Counted from the stretch's first letter, positions 54,499-64,000 are shown. The stretch: 64,000 nucleotides of DNA from Rhodosporidiobolus odoratus (GCA_034387635.1 JAOANU010000026.1:124001-188000), one strand, 5' to 3'. The notes: generated from the sequence alone by a model not told the origin. Numbers and translations are program-made.

Positions 54499-56457
54499 CC
54501 CTCCCTCGCGAAGGAGGTTTCTTAACCCACACCTTCCCGAAAACAAAACATGCTTCGCTCCTCCCAAACCCTTTGTCATAAAGTCCGCCACCATATCGTC
54601 CGTAGGGATCCACTTCAAAGCGAGGGTACCATTTTCGACGAGTTCACGGGTGAAATGATAGTGAACGCCGATATGCTTGGTACGAGAGTGCGAAGTCGGG
54701 TGAGAGGCGAGAAGGAGAGACCCCGAGTTGTCGCCTCGCACGAGTGTTGGGGAGGAGGGCGGATGGCCGAGGTTGAGGAGAAGGGCACGTAGCCACAGCG
54801 CTTCGCGTGCCGCCTCAGAGAGAGCGACATACTCCGCTTCCGTCGACGAGATCGCCACCGACTTCTGCCTCCTTGACATCCACGCCACTGCCGTCGACCA
54901 CAAAGAATCCCACCCAATCCCATACACATACCCCGATACCGATCGCCTCATGTCCCTGTCTCCCGCGTGATCACTGTCACTCCAACCCGAGACAAGGTCG
55001 GCGGAAAACCCAGACGGCGCCGGGTTATAGCGAAGGCCGACACTCAAGGTACCGCTTAAGAAGCGGCAGATGCGGACGAGGATGGACCAATGTCGTTCTG
55101 CTGGACACGCGGAAAAGCGAGATGTGAAGGATAAGGCGAAGGCGAGATCGGGGCGGGTGCAGGAGGAGAGATAGACGAGTGCCCCAAGCAGCTCGCGGTA
55201 TGGGCAGTCGGAGCGTTCGTCTTCGGCGGCGGGGGAGATGGAAGAGTAGTCGGAGTCAAGAGGAGTTGTGCGGGAGGTGAGGCCGTCGGGGAAGAACCGC
55301 TCAAGGACGGATTTGGCGTAATGGGACTGGTCGAGTTCTACAGCTCCATCCTTGAGGCGTTGCACCCGCATGCCGAGGAAGAGGCCTTTATCGACCTTCT
55401 TGAGCTTACCCTCGAGCTTCTGGCTGAGAGAGTCGAGGATGGCGTCGAGGTCGTCGTCGCCAATAAGGAGGCCGTCGTCGACATGAGTGGGGATGATGGC
55501 AGTCTTACCATCCTTCTTCCTCACATACAGACCGTGGTCTGCGTCACTCCTCCTGAACCCTAGGCTCTCCAACGCGTTCCTCAACACCTTCTGCCATTCC
55601 CTTCCTCCTTGCCTCAAACCATACAACGCTTTCCTCAGTCTTCTTACCGCCGACGGCCTTGCTGAGTCGACGAACCCGGGTGGTTGCTTGATGTAAATCT
55701 CTTGATCGAGTTTGCCGAGGAGGTAAGCGTTAGAGATGTCGAATTGGCGGTAGGTCCAAGACGGATTGGACGCGAGGAATGCGTAGACGACGCGGACGGT
55801 GGTGAGGCGGACGGTAGAGGAGAAAGTTACGTCGTAATCCACTCCCTCCACCTGCATGTCGCCCCGAGCAACCAGCCTAGCCTTATACTTAATCACCCGT
55901 CCATCTGCGTCCCGCTTGATGAGAAGTACCCATTTTACCGAAATGGCCCGTCGTCCCTCAGGAAGATCCACCAAGTCCTCCTCCCACGTGCCAGTCGCCT
56001 CAAAAGCTGCCAACTCCGCCATCATAGCATCTACCCACTTCTCGACGTCTGGCCCCGCCATGGCTTGCTTGAAACTCGGTTCGTCAAGCGAACCATTCCA
56101 AGCTGGTGAGGTGGAGAGCGCCTTCTCCAGCTCGGCGCGAAGCTCGGCTCTTGTGCTGGAGGCAGAGACCTCAAAAGTGAGGTAAGAGGATGTAGATTTA
56201 TCGAAGTCGAGAGAGGGATCGTGGACGGCAAATGCGAGGGAGAGGTCGAAAGCGACGGTCTTGGAAGGAGAGGGGAGTGGGTTGGAAGGATATTTGCGAG
56301 GTGCTGGGCGTCGGCTACCGGCAACAAAGCGTGCAGCAAGCGAGGGGGGAAGGAAGGTAGATAGCGCGATATTGTCTGCAGAAGATGTCTGTTGTTGGGG
56401 GGCGCCTTCAAGGGGTTGGAAGAAGGGTGCGTCTGCGCCTTGGAGCCGGGAGGAGCG
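54469..56457 (-). CDS. Copia-2 reverse transcriptase-RNase H frame
   Basis: Same frame as the upstream ORF, beginning after the UGA (RSSRLQGADAPFFQ) with its first ATG at 56061 (MAGPDVEKWVDAMM). Motifs: AISVKWVLLIKRDADGRV, YKARLVARG, FDISNAYLLG, LRKALYGLRQGGREW, the catalytic HVDDGLLIGD (Tyr of YVDD replaced by His), CTRPDLAFAL, then RNase H with SDSDHAGD, SSTEAEY and RGDNSGSL. The last residues (EKGAGDTK) are encoded by the 3' LTR. No further stop or frameshift, so activity depends only on the single UGA upstream. Confidence 0.93.
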   Translation of the reverse strand, partial: RSSRLQGADAPFFQPLEGAPQQQTSSADNIALSTFLPPSLAARFVAGSRRPAPRKYPSNPLPSPSKTVAFDLSLAFAVHDPSLDFDKSTSSYLTFEVSASSTRAELRAELEKALSTSPAWNGSLDEPSFKQAMAGPDVEKWVDAMMAELAAFEATGTWEEDLVDLPEGRRAISVKWVLLIKRDADGRVIKYKARLVARGDMQVEGVDYDVTFSSTVRLTTVRVVYAFLASNPSWTYRQFDISNAYLLGKLDQEIYIKQPPGFVDSARPSAVRRLRKALYGLRQGGREWQKVLRNALESLGFRRSDADHGLYVRKKDGKTAIIPTHVDDGLLIGDDDLDAILDSLSQKLEGKLKKVDKGLFLGMRVQRLKDGAVELDQSHYAKSVLERFFPDGLTSRTTPLDSDYSSISPAAEDERSDCPYRELLGALVYLSSCTRPDLAFALSFTSRFSACPAERHWSILVRICRFLSGTLSVGLRYNPAPSGFSADLVSGWSDSDHAGDRDMRRSVSGYVYGIGWDSLWSTAVAWMSRRQKSVAISSTEAEYVALSEAAREALWLRALLLNLGHPPSSPTLVRGDNSGSLLLASHPTSHSRTKHIGVHYHFTRELVENGTLALKWIPTDDMVADFMTKGLGGAKHVLFSGRCGLRNLLREGGCEKGAGDTK
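54499..54507 (-). other. Copia-2 polypurine tract
   Basis: Minus-strand GAGGGAGGG directly precedes the 3' LTR, the expected place for the plus-strand primer. Confidence 0.75.
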
Positions 56458-59370
56458 TCAAAGAGGATCAGGAGCGGGAGGTGGGATGTTTGGAACTTGT
56501 GGTGGGGGAAGGGGAGGTTGAGGGGCGTTCTGCGGAGGGGAAGAAGGCGATTGATTTGGTGAGGGGTTTTCCTCCTCTTGATCACCTGAGCGCGGTGTCG
56601 CTCCCTCCTCCTCCAGAGGTGGAGAACCCTCCCTTACGACCGACTCCCCCAATTCATCCCTCGCTTCCGAAAACTCATCCACCCACCCATCCCAGTTTCT
56701 CACCTCTGATTGACTCCTTTCATCCTCAAATTTGTCTTCCACAAACCTTGCACTCCACGCAACCACAATTTTCCTCTGCGATGGTACCCAAAAGTACCAA
56801 CCCTTCGAATCCTCCGGGTAACCTATGAACCGCGCTTTGATCCCGCGGTCTTGTAGCTTATTTGGACCGTTTGCCTGTTCCGGCGTAAGGAAGAGGTATG
56901 CTACGCAGGCCCAAGCACGGAGGTTGGAGAGGGATGGAGGTTTGCCGAAGTACGCTTTGTAGGGCGTGATTGAATTTGGCAGAGAGGAGGTTGGAGAGCG
57001 GTTCGAGAGGTAGACAGCTGACGAAACCGCGTACAGCCAGAGGGACAGGGGGAGGCGAGAGTCGGAAAGGAGAGAACGCGCTACTTCCAAGAGACTCCGG
57101 AAGCGGCGCTCGACGAAACCGTTTTGCCCGTGGGTGTAAGGAACGGTTCGACGATGGACGATGCCCGCGGTAGCGAGGAAAGGAGAGAGGGTGGAATTGA
57201 CGAACTCACCACCGTTGTCGGATTGGAAGGAAACGATAGTATCATTCCCCCCCGCTTGAGAAACCTTCTTGAGGCGCCGAACAACGGCAGAAGGGATAGA
57301 GTGTTTCGTCGCCGCCGACTCCCCCCACATGTACCGGGTGAACCCGTCGACGACGATGTTGAAGTACCGGTCGCCTCGGATGCCCCGTACTGGTGAAGGA
57401 CCCCATGTGTCCGAGTGCACCAACTCATTTTTCCTCGTAGGTGGATTTTCCGCCTCATTCGCCACTGCCCTCCTCGTAGCCTTACTCCGCTTGCACGCGT
57501 CGCACGAGTGCAGTAGTACCAACTCCTTTATTCCACTCAACCCCGTGCTACGACTCTCTAACTGTTTTAGGCGCTCAAGAGAGAGATGACCTAAACGACG
57601 GTGCCAGCAAGACGCGTGGTCAGCCCCGTCCAGTTTGAAAGCGCGCTCGGGGGAGGGATTTGGAGTAGAGATGGGACGCACCCGCCCTGCCTCAATACCC
57701 ATCGTCGGCTTGACCGGCACCTCCAGGAGTAATTCGCCCTCCTCGCTCGAGATCAACATCTTCTCCCTGGTGTTTGAGAAGACAAGTCCCGCCATCATCA
57801 TCCTCGTCGTGGACAGGAGGTTTACTCCCAAGTCCGGCACCAACATCACTCCCTTGAACCCGATGGGCCCGACGTCGAGGTCGAAGACGATGTCGCCCTC
57901 TCCTACCGCCTTCCCGCCACTGCCAAAAGCGCCACCCACCTCGCGGGGATTAGCGTATGGGACGTAATTGCGGAGGTACCTTCGCTCCGTGGTGAAATGG
58001 CGACTCGCCCCGGAGTCGAGGACGAATTCGGGCGGGGTGCTCGTGGTGGCGCAGTAGGAGAAAGTGGCGGGGGCAGTGCTGTCGTTGTCGAGGGCGACAT
58101 GGTAAAAGCGGGGTTCGACGTCGACGTCGAGTTGAACGATGTTGCCGATGAGGGCATTGTCGGTGGGGGAAGGGAGGTCCTCGCCGAGGTCGAGGCGTGC
58201 GAGGAGAGCGTTGATGGCGATTCGAGCCGCCTCGTCGTGCGTAGCCCCCAGATTGCAATCGAATACATGCAACCCCATAGCCTCCTCGAGCGGTACCCTG
58301 ATTCCCGCACTCTTCAACTCGTCAACCCTACTCTGCGCCTGGTTCTCCTTGCACGCCGAAGCGTAGTGGCCCATCTTGAAACACCCAAAGCACATCCCCT
58401 CTGGAACCTTGAACCTCGTGACATTGTTGGAGTCGACGAAGGTTCCATGCGCCCACTTCTCGTAACCGGTGTACTTGGTAGCCGAGGTTTTTGGGCGTCC
58501 TGGTCCGCCTCGTTTCCCTCCTCGACCGCCTCCTCGACCGCGCTGTGGGGTAGATGAGCGAGTGGGGCGAGACAGTTGTTGAGGAGAGGGAGTGGGTTGT
58601 GAGGGAGCGAACGTGCGGCGGGCGGATTCGGCGGCGGCGATGGTTTCTCTACCGGCGCGAGAGTCGTAGAGGTTTTGTAAGGATGTCTTGACGTCCGAGA
58701 GGGTGCTCTTTGCGGTGACATTGAGAAGGAGAGGGCTGGCGTAGGACTCGGGGAGGAAAGCCAGGACGAGGTCGCGGAGGCGGTTGTCGGAGATAGCGCA
58801 TAGCTTGTCGGACTGGGTACTCTTGGCGCTCTGGTCGACTGCTTCAGCGGTGTCCTGACGGTAGGCAGTGTTGACGACAAGTTGGAGGCGTTGAAGCGAG
58901 TTGACCCAGATAGATGGCGACTTGACCTCGTCCCAGCGGCTGTTCATGATTTCTGCCACGTGGACGATCCTCTCCGTTCCCGTACCTGTCCGCCCAAACC
59001 ATTTCTCCAAACTTTCCCAAAGCGCTGGCGCATTTCCATACCTGGTCTCGTACCCCTCGACGCGAGACTTTGCGTCGGTACCACCGTACGCGTCCACGAC
59101 CATCACCAGGTTGTCGGTGATCTTGAACCAGTCGTTGTAGACCTGGCACTTGGTCGGGTCGCTGAGGGTTTCGACGATGTTGACCTTGGTGTACTGGGGG
59201 TAGGAAATGGTGCCGTCGAGGTAAAAGATGGCGCCGGGCACTTTGGCGATGGCGGCGACGGCTTTGGGGAGGAGGTCAGCCCAGCGGGGCCAGGTGGAGG
59301 AGCTGAGGGGTCCGATCTCGCTGAACGCCCTCTCCCACATGGAGAGAGAGGTACTCGAGGTGGAGGACAT
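56458..59370 (-). CDS. Copia-2 gag-protease-integrase frame
   Basis: 970 codons from ATG 59370 (MSSTSSTSLSMWERAF). Gag is followed by a canonical zinc knuckle CFGCFKMGHYASAC (CX2CX4HX4C, about 58350), protease LDSGASRHF (about 58010), integrase zinc site (HRRLGHLSLERL with CDACK) and catalytic triad (HSDTWG, QSDNGGEF, NGFVERRF). A Pro-rich stretch then ends at a TGA (56460-56458). Coding clearly resumes in the same frame after the stop, so this is an interrupted polyprotein, not a natural end. Upstream of the ATG the frame is open for another 75 or so codons without Met. Confidence 0.93.
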   Translation of the reverse strand: MSSTSSTSLSMWERAFSEIGPLSSSTWPRWADLLPKAVAAIAKVPGAIFYLDGTISYPQYTKVNIVETLSDPTKCQVYNDWFKITDNLVMVVDAYGGTDAKSRVEGYETRYGNAPALWESLEKWFGRTGTGTERIVHVAEIMNSRWDEVKSPSIWVNSLQRLQLVVNTAYRQDTAEAVDQSAKSTQSDKLCAISDNRLRDLVLAFLPESYASPLLLNVTAKSTLSDVKTSLQNLYDSRAGRETIAAAESARRTFAPSQPTPSPQQLSRPTRSSTPQRGRGGGRGGKRGGPGRPKTSATKYTGYEKWAHGTFVDSNNVTRFKVPEGMCFGCFKMGHYASACKENQAQSRVDELKSAGIRVPLEEAMGLHVFDCNLGATHDEAARIAINALLARLDLGEDLPSPTDNALIGNIVQLDVDVEPRFYHVALDNDSTAPATFSYCATTSTPPEFVLDSGASRHFTTERRYLRNYVPYANPREVGGAFGSGGKAVGEGDIVFDLDVGPIGFKGVMLVPDLGVNLLSTTRMMMAGLVFSNTREKMLISSEEGELLLEVPVKPTMGIEAGRVRPISTPNPSPERAFKLDGADHASCWHRRLGHLSLERLKQLESRSTGLSGIKELVLLHSCDACKRSKATRRAVANEAENPPTRKNELVHSDTWGPSPVRGIRGDRYFNIVVDGFTRYMWGESAATKHSIPSAVVRRLKKVSQAGGNDTIVSFQSDNGGEFVNSTLSPFLATAGIVHRRTVPYTHGQNGFVERRFRSLLEVARSLLSDSRLPLSLWLYAVSSAVYLSNRSPTSSLPNSITPYKAYFGKPPSLSNLRAWACVAYLFLTPEQANGPNKLQDRGIKARFIGYPEDSKGWYFWVPSQRKIVVAWSARFVEDKFEDERSQSEVRNWDGWVDEFSEARDELGESVVREGSPPLEEEGATPRSGDQEEENPSPNQSPSSPPQNAPQPPLPPPQVPNIPPPAPDPL

Positions 59371-59630
59371 GGTAGGCGCGGGTACGGGCGGTGGGAGTGG
59401 TGCAGGAGGTAGGCTGATCGGAGAGATGAGAGGGGCGGTACCAGGGTCGTCTGACTCTGGCGCTGCTTCGGGCTCGGGAGTGGAGGTGATGAGGGGGAGG
59501 AGTTGGCGGAACTCTTCGTCGAGTTCAGTTCGCTCTTGGGCGCTGTCGAGGTGCTCCAGCTCTGCTAGTATTGCTTCGTCGTCCGTGTTGGCTGTTGTTC
59601 AGTCCCTCAGGTCGTGTGACCGGGGAAGGT

Positions 59631-59637
59631 GCTACCA
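59631..59637 (-). other. Copia-2 primer-binding site
   Basis: Minus-strand TGGTAGC starts exactly at the inner LTR edge. It complements the GCUACCA 3' end found on fungal initiator tRNA-Met; pairing beyond seven bases cannot be judged without the host tRNA. Confidence 0.7.
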
Positions 59638-59794
59638 AGACAATTCTGATGGGACGACGGCGAAGTGAGCTGGCAGCAAGCGGTAAGATGCGTGAGCGAC
59701 TGAAGAAGAAGCTCCGCATCCGCTGCTGCCAATCTAGACAGTTCCCTCTTCCCTTCATCCTAACCTACTTCGCGTCACCCGCTCCCTTCTCACA
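59638..59794 (-). repeat. Copia-2 5' LTR
   Basis: 157 bp, 156 identical to the 3' LTR. It contains an ATG (59758) opening a 77-codon frame that runs past the LTR to 59525 and overlaps the leader; whether it is translated is unknown. Confidence 0.96.
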
Positions 59795-59799
59795 GCAAC
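59795..59799. repeat. Target-site duplication GCAAC, right
   Basis: The five bases directly outside the 5' LTR equal those at 54337-54341; copia integrases typically make 5-bp duplications. Confidence 0.95.
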
Positions 59800-61283
59800 T
59801 CATGCAAGCTCCATGTCGGATGACTCTTATCGAGCCAAACGTACTCGCTGAGCGGGACCTTGCAGGACTCAACGAAAGCGGTCGAGTTTGCTGCGGTGGA
59901 CCAAATCTCGGAAGCATACGCGTCGCAGTAGCTATAGCGAGAGGCAACGGATCAGTGAGTGGCACGATCAGAGTATTGCTGAGACAGGAACGCACTCGGT
60001 ACTGTGGGCGAAGCCAAAGGTCGAGGGTTCGGAGAGGATCTACAGGAGTGAGAAAGAGAGCTCAGCGGGTAGTCGTGGCGTGGAGCGACATATGGCACGG
60101 AGAGGGACCGAAATCACGCTGCAGTAGGAAGATTAACGCACAGCCTCAAACCACGCCTGCGTCTCCCACACCTTTGCACTAGCGCCCTCGTACCTCTCCC
60201 TGATGGTTGCGCCATACTCAGTGAGTAGCTCATTCCATAAAGGCACAGTCTCCGAGTAGTAATCGTGAGCTGCCGGGTCGTTGGCGAGATTCTGCGAGAC
60301 AAGCGGGGTGAGCTGATAAGGTGGGACTTCGTGGACGAGGAAATGGCGGGCTGCGTGGAGGGAAAATTGCACGAGCATGAAGAGAAATGTGTATGAGTAC
60401 GCTCCCCATGTCTACAGGACATGCCGAGTCCTCGACGTTACCGGCCACGGAGCAGTGGTTGAGAGACGACGCACCGCCGAGGCTATAGAGCCTCTGGATA
60501 TTGACATCGAGCTCGTCGAAAGTCGCGTTCGAGTACGAATCCGACCACGATTTGTTGCGCTTGTAAGCGATCTCGAGGTCGTTTATTCCGAACCAGAGAG
60601 CTGGAAGAGAGTATGGAGGGAGGCCAGTCAGGCTTTTCCGCTCGACCAACCCGATCGAGGAAAATAATCTCCAGGAGACGTACTGAAGAGCGTCTCTTCG
60701 CGATTCCACGTAGGCGCACCTCCGAGCTCTTCTTGCTCTTCCAAAAAGCTGTCCGTCCCGTTCGTGAACCATCTCTCAAAGATGTCAACCTGATTGCTCA
60801 AGCTCATGTTTGAATAACAAGTAAAGAGTGTTGCCCCACCGCGAGCGAAGATAAAGGTGTTGTTTGCGAGAGTGTAGGGGGCGGACGACGATTCGGAGAG
60901 GCCGGCAAGCCAGATGGGACCGCGAGATGAGGTCATGAGGTTCTGCGAGAGAGGATCATAGCCGAGGGAGGGGTCGTAGCCTGTCGCTGAGTAGGAGTCG
61001 CCGAATGCGAAGCTGAAGGAACAAACGAGGGGTTTGTTCAGGGTCGATGAGGGCGCACAAAGGAAGGGAGGGAGGAAAGGGTTCTTTAGCCTTAGCCTTG
61101 CCCGCAGAAGCAGTCTGAGATGCCTACGCACATGGTCTTGGTGTCCTCAAGCGTCAACAAACTCGCACTGACCGTCACCATCTGCAGCAAGGCGACACCA
61201 AGAACGAGCGAAAGGGTGTGCGAGAAGTGAAGGACCGGCCTGCCACCTCTGCCGACACGGTTGTAGAAGCGAGATGCGGCCAT
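59795..61283 (-). pseudogene. GDSL/SGNH esterase, 5' part, interrupted by Copia-2
   Basis: Exons 61283-61132, 61012-60684, 60600-60475, 60350-60142, 60039-59996 and 59931-59795; with the 3' part they total 1287 nt, or 428 aa. A signal peptide or anchor (TLSLVLGVALLQMVTVSA) follows a basic N-terminus. SGNH blocks: FAFGDSYSATGYDP (nucleophile Ser), FARGGAT, LWFGINDLEIAY (Asn) and DKSHPTWSLHEL (Asp and His). This suggests a secreted lipase/acetylesterase similar to carbohydrate esterase family 16. The element enters right after the catalytic His segment, so translation would run into the LTR. An ATG at 61301 could add six residues. Interruption in a coding exon should abolish the normal product unless the element is removed. 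Confidence 0.9.
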
Positions 61284-61764
61284 TGTGGTTGCGCGAACCA
61301 TGTGCCGTACCGCTATAGCCCTGCTGCTCCTGTTGCAGAACACGAAAGCCGGAGCAAACGCGAGATAGGGAAGACAGAGAGTCCCGCTCGAACAGCAGGA
61401 CGGGTGCTAACTGGGAGGTGAGAGCATTTATTCGGCTGTATATTGTCGATTCAGCCTGGTCTACGGCGAGGGGAAGACAATCAAGGGCGATTTCCGGATT
61501 TGGCGAAGCGAGCGAAGGTGGCTTGTTGTTAGAGGCTGATACGACTCGCGCAGGGGCAGCTCGATGATAATGGCCTGTGGCTGACGAGCTGCGCGTCGGG
61601 AGTCTGGAGAGTCAAGCGATGAGGTGGAGAAGCGGTCTGGCTGTAATTTACGGATGGGGGTTTAGCAAACTGAGAGTTCGTATTCAGCACTACAAGCACA
61701 AAACTCCCCCACTTCAAGCCGATGCCTTCATTTCCACTCTACGCTCAAGCGAAATCAGGACAGA
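61284..61764. promoter_or_regulatory. Divergent intergenic region, esterase / SCP2-like
   Basis: About 480 bp between two divergent starts; both promoters are expected here. Nothing specific is recognised. Confidence 0.45.
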
Positions 61765-63061
61765 ATGTCAACGCTCACGAAAGACCTTGAGCTCTTTGAC
61801 AAACTCGTGCAGGTGCGTCCTTCGTCTCCTGCGAGGAGGCGAACGGAGGTCGAGGCGCCGGCCTCTCCCTCTCTTTTTCTCCTCATCTCATTATCTAGCT
61901 ATCTCTTGTAGATTCTAGTTGTGGGACTCTTCTGCTATAAAGGCTATTACCAGTCTTTGTCTGCTACGCTCGCCAGCCCCTCTCGCTCAAGCCACCGTGA
62001 TCCCGCCGTCTCGCCTCACCCGCTCGACCTCCGGCCTCACATCTCCCTCGTTGCCGTCTCTGCTGCCCCACTTTCTTCTCGGGGCTTCAACTCGGCCGCT
62101 CTTGACCTAGTTCTGGGAGCAGAGATCGTACCAATCACCTTGCGGAAACCCTGACCTCGCTCTGAACTGCAGGCCGCCCATTCCGATCCCACTCTGACCT
62201 TTCCCACCTTTTCCTCCTCGCGTGTCTTCGCCCTGCTCTCACTTCTCCTCTCTTCACCAAGCGTCGACAAGAAGAAGTTGGTGAGGAGAATCAAGACTAC
62301 TTACGTCTTCGAGGTCGAGAACGAGAAAGGAGAAAAGGGTAGGTGGTGGGTAGACATGAAGGTGTGTCGCATTCTTTTTCCGTTATCTGTTCGTTCACTT
62401 GTCACAGCCAAAGTCGTCGCTAACCTCAATATAAGCCTACAGAAGCAAGGAAGGATCCGTCTTCTTCCGGGAGAATCGAAGGCGCCAAGCAAGCCGGACG
62501 TGCAGGTCAAACTCGGAGACAAAGACCTTGTCGGGTTGGTCACGGACAGGGTGCGTTCACGCCGGCTAGTCTGCTTCATAAGGCTCATCCTAATGCATGA
62601 ATGGGTATGTCGCTGATGCATTTTGGAATGGACGGCAAACACATTTGAGCCCGCAAAAACTGTACGAAGCAAAGGTCCGTTCCATCCTCACTTCGTCGTA
62701 TCGAGGACAGGTCGTGTGCTCCCGTTGTTCCAGAGCTTCATCATTGTCTCTAGGCGCTACTCTGACTATTGTGTCTCCATTCCTTATCATCACATATTCT
62801 CCATTCCTCATTCTCCATTTCTACTCATTTCACCTCTTGCAGCGTCTTCACATCAAAGGCAACCTCGACCGCGCCTTCCTCGCCATGCGTATCCTCGATA
62901 CTGAACGCGAAAAGCTCAAGCACCTTGTTCCCAATTCACCTACATCAAATCCTGCTTTGAAGGAGAAGAAGGAAATATGGGGAGAATACAAGGGAAAGTC
63001 GGCAAAGAGCTGGAAGGAAAGTGCCTTGGGCAGCAGAGGAGCTGTTAAGGCAAAACTGTGA
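61765..63061 (+). CDS. SCP2 sterol-carrier-domain-like protein
   Basis: Exon 1 (61765-61812, MSTLTKDLELFDKLVQ) joins in phase to ILVVGLFCYKGYYQ from about 61913. After an intron (GTACCA to CTGCAG) comes AAHSDPTLTFPTF and the SCP2-like beta-strands TTYVFEVENEKGEKGRWWVD, KQGRIRLLPGES, PDVQVKLGDKDLVGLVTDR. LSPQKLYEAK and RLHIKGNLDRAFLAMRIL match the lipid-tunnel end of the domain. SCP2 domains bind sterols and acyl-CoA in peroxisomes or cytosol. It ends SRGAVKAKL at 63061; this resembles a type-1 peroxisomal signal (final AKL), consistent with SCP2. The junction between VTDR and LSPQK could not be made with a canonical acceptor, so either the gene model or the sequence has a fault near 62560-62650. 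Confidence 0.7.
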
Positions 63062-64000
63062 GGGGGTCAAGGCGGTCAGAAGTAGTGAGGAGGAGTTTGC
63101 GGCAGAAGGGGCTGTCGCTGTCGTTTTCGTTCTCTGTTTCGCGTCGTGCAAGGCGACATCAACCCTTTTCTCGCCATCTGTCTTCCACTGTTTTGCCATA
63201 AAGGCCGTGCTGATGCGCTACATGACCGGTGTTTTGACACCGGACGGGAGGGCGATACCGTGCTCGGCTGAGAAGGTCATTGCAATCACCTGACCGTCGC
63301 TCTCGTAGCTGTCTTGCTGGCGAAGCGTACCGGAGTGATCTTCTTGTGCTAACATCGTCAGATCGATTCGAGACGCTCGCAGCACGAAGGAAGAGGAAAC
63401 ATCGAGATGCGCTGTTTCTTTAGCCGTTTCCTCCCTTGTGGGTAATTTCCCCACAGCACGCAAGCGCCAGCCGATATACGGGTCTAGTGAGACATTTGAG
63501 CGAGGTTGAGGAAGGAGGGAAGCGAATTTCGGCTCAGCCTGGCTCAGTCTGCCTTAAAGCCTTTCTAATTGTAGCCATGCAATAGAACCCACCGAACGAC
63601 CGAGGGCACCTGCGTGCCCATTGAGCATGCGAGTGTGGGTACATACGGTGCTCTGGTCAGGGAAAGGGCATCATCTCGTACCCAGAGGCGTACCCACCAA
63701 AGTTTCACCCATAGTGTACAGCAACCTCCTTCCCCTCACCTGAACTCCCGTAGCACTTTGATCTTCCAGCGTCCTGTCCGTTGCAAAGGGCTAAACCTAC
63801 CTAACAAGTGATTCCTGCAGTAATCGAAGCTGCAACAGCAGACCATCAGCGATTCGGGCCAATTATGCCCAGTAGTGTGCAAGCGGATGTGGAAGAAGGA
63901 CGCAGCGTACTGATTCCACAGTTTATCCCCGCGGCGGGATAAAACTGTGTCAAGGAACTCTGCCAGCATAAAGTTGTCCTCAGTACCGCGGAAGGTGCTT
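63062..64000. other. Intergenic, 0.9 kb to window end
   Basis: No gene, repeat or RNA recognised; short ORFs on both strands have no family features. Confidence 0.45.

Larger units (their letters stand above)
54342..59794 (-). mobile_element. Copia-2: complete Ty1/copia retrotransposon
   Basis: A 5453-bp element in minus orientation, with identical-length LTRs at 54342-54498 and 59638-59794, flanked by a 5-bp duplication GCAAC (54337-54341 and 59795-59799). A primer-binding site abuts the 5' LTR and a purine tract abuts the 3' LTR. One reading frame spans gag to RNase H, with one internal UGA. The LTRs differ at one of 157 positions (54477 T, 59773 C), so the insertion is recent. It lies in the sense orientation in exon 6 of a GDSL esterase gene. 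It is not closely related to Copia-1: the LTR, knuckle spacing and RT motif (HVDD versus YVDD) all differ. Confidence 0.97.

Noticed and set aside
56031..56585. Minus ORF of 184 codons bridging the Copia-2 stop
   Set aside because: Another frame gives copia-like sequence continuously on both sides of the UGA, so this ORF is a shadow and not evidence of a frameshift.
1..64000. tRNA genes and CRISPR arrays
   Set aside because: Eye scan for B-box-like GGTTCRANNC and regularly spaced repeats gave only chance matches inside coding sequence.

Overview
The window looks like nuclear DNA of a GC-rich basidiomycete yeast, most likely a red-yeast relative (Pucciniomycotina, Microbotryomycetes such as Rhodotorula or Sporobolomyces). 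The reasons are densely packed genes, many short GT-AG introns (often with GTGCGT or GTAAGT donors and CAG acceptors), strong Ser/Pro/Ala low complexity in coding exons, and proteins of fungal type. The lineage is an inference from style, not from a database search. I saw no tRNA, rRNA or CRISPR.

Left end (1-9180), all on the minus strand: a Ty1/copia retrotransposon (Copia-1) runs off the left edge. Its 5' LTR appears to start inside the integrase region of an older, frameshifted Ty3/gypsy element (gag 7400-8614, pol 4442-7415), so this is a nested insertion. A stretch of about 2.3 kb with little coding signal follows (9181-11481).

Middle (11482-53956), a host gene region: a mitochondrial-type 3-hydroxyacyl-CoA dehydrogenase (-), head-to-head F-box/LRR relics, a frameshifted NTF2-like gene (-), an unrecognised multi-pass membrane protein (-), a phytanoyl-CoA dioxygenase-like gene (-), an MFS sugar transporter (-), ALG7 (+), UTP3/SAS10 (-), FCF2 (+), the SRS2 helicase (-), an UNC93-like transporter (+), a histidine-phosphatase (+), a TUG/Ubx4-type UBX protein (-), a short-chain dehydrogenase (+), and two Myb/SANT-type genes (-) with an unresolved gene between them. 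For several genes I rebuilt the exons and the summed exon length is an exact multiple of three: HADH 341 aa, ALG7 517 aa, FCF2 439 aa, phosphatase 230 aa, SDR 359 aa.

Right end (53957-64000): a secreted-type GDSL/SGNH esterase gene is cut in its sixth exon by a nearly pristine full-length copia element (Copia-2, 54342-59794). The element has 157-bp LTRs differing at one base, a GCAAC target duplication, a primer-binding site and a polypurine tract. Without the element and one duplicated pentamer the host gene reads through as 428 aa, so the insertion is recent. An SCP2 sterol-carrier-like gene (+) follows, then about 0.9 kb with nothing recognisable.

Functional threads: UTP3 and FCF2, both pre-rRNA processing factors, share a 182-bp divergent promoter with a perfect 14-bp palindrome near its middle. 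HADH, the PhyH-like enzyme and the SCP2-like protein are lipid-related but scattered, so they do not form a cluster. The main evolutionary story is successive waves of LTR retroelements plus several decaying accessory genes.
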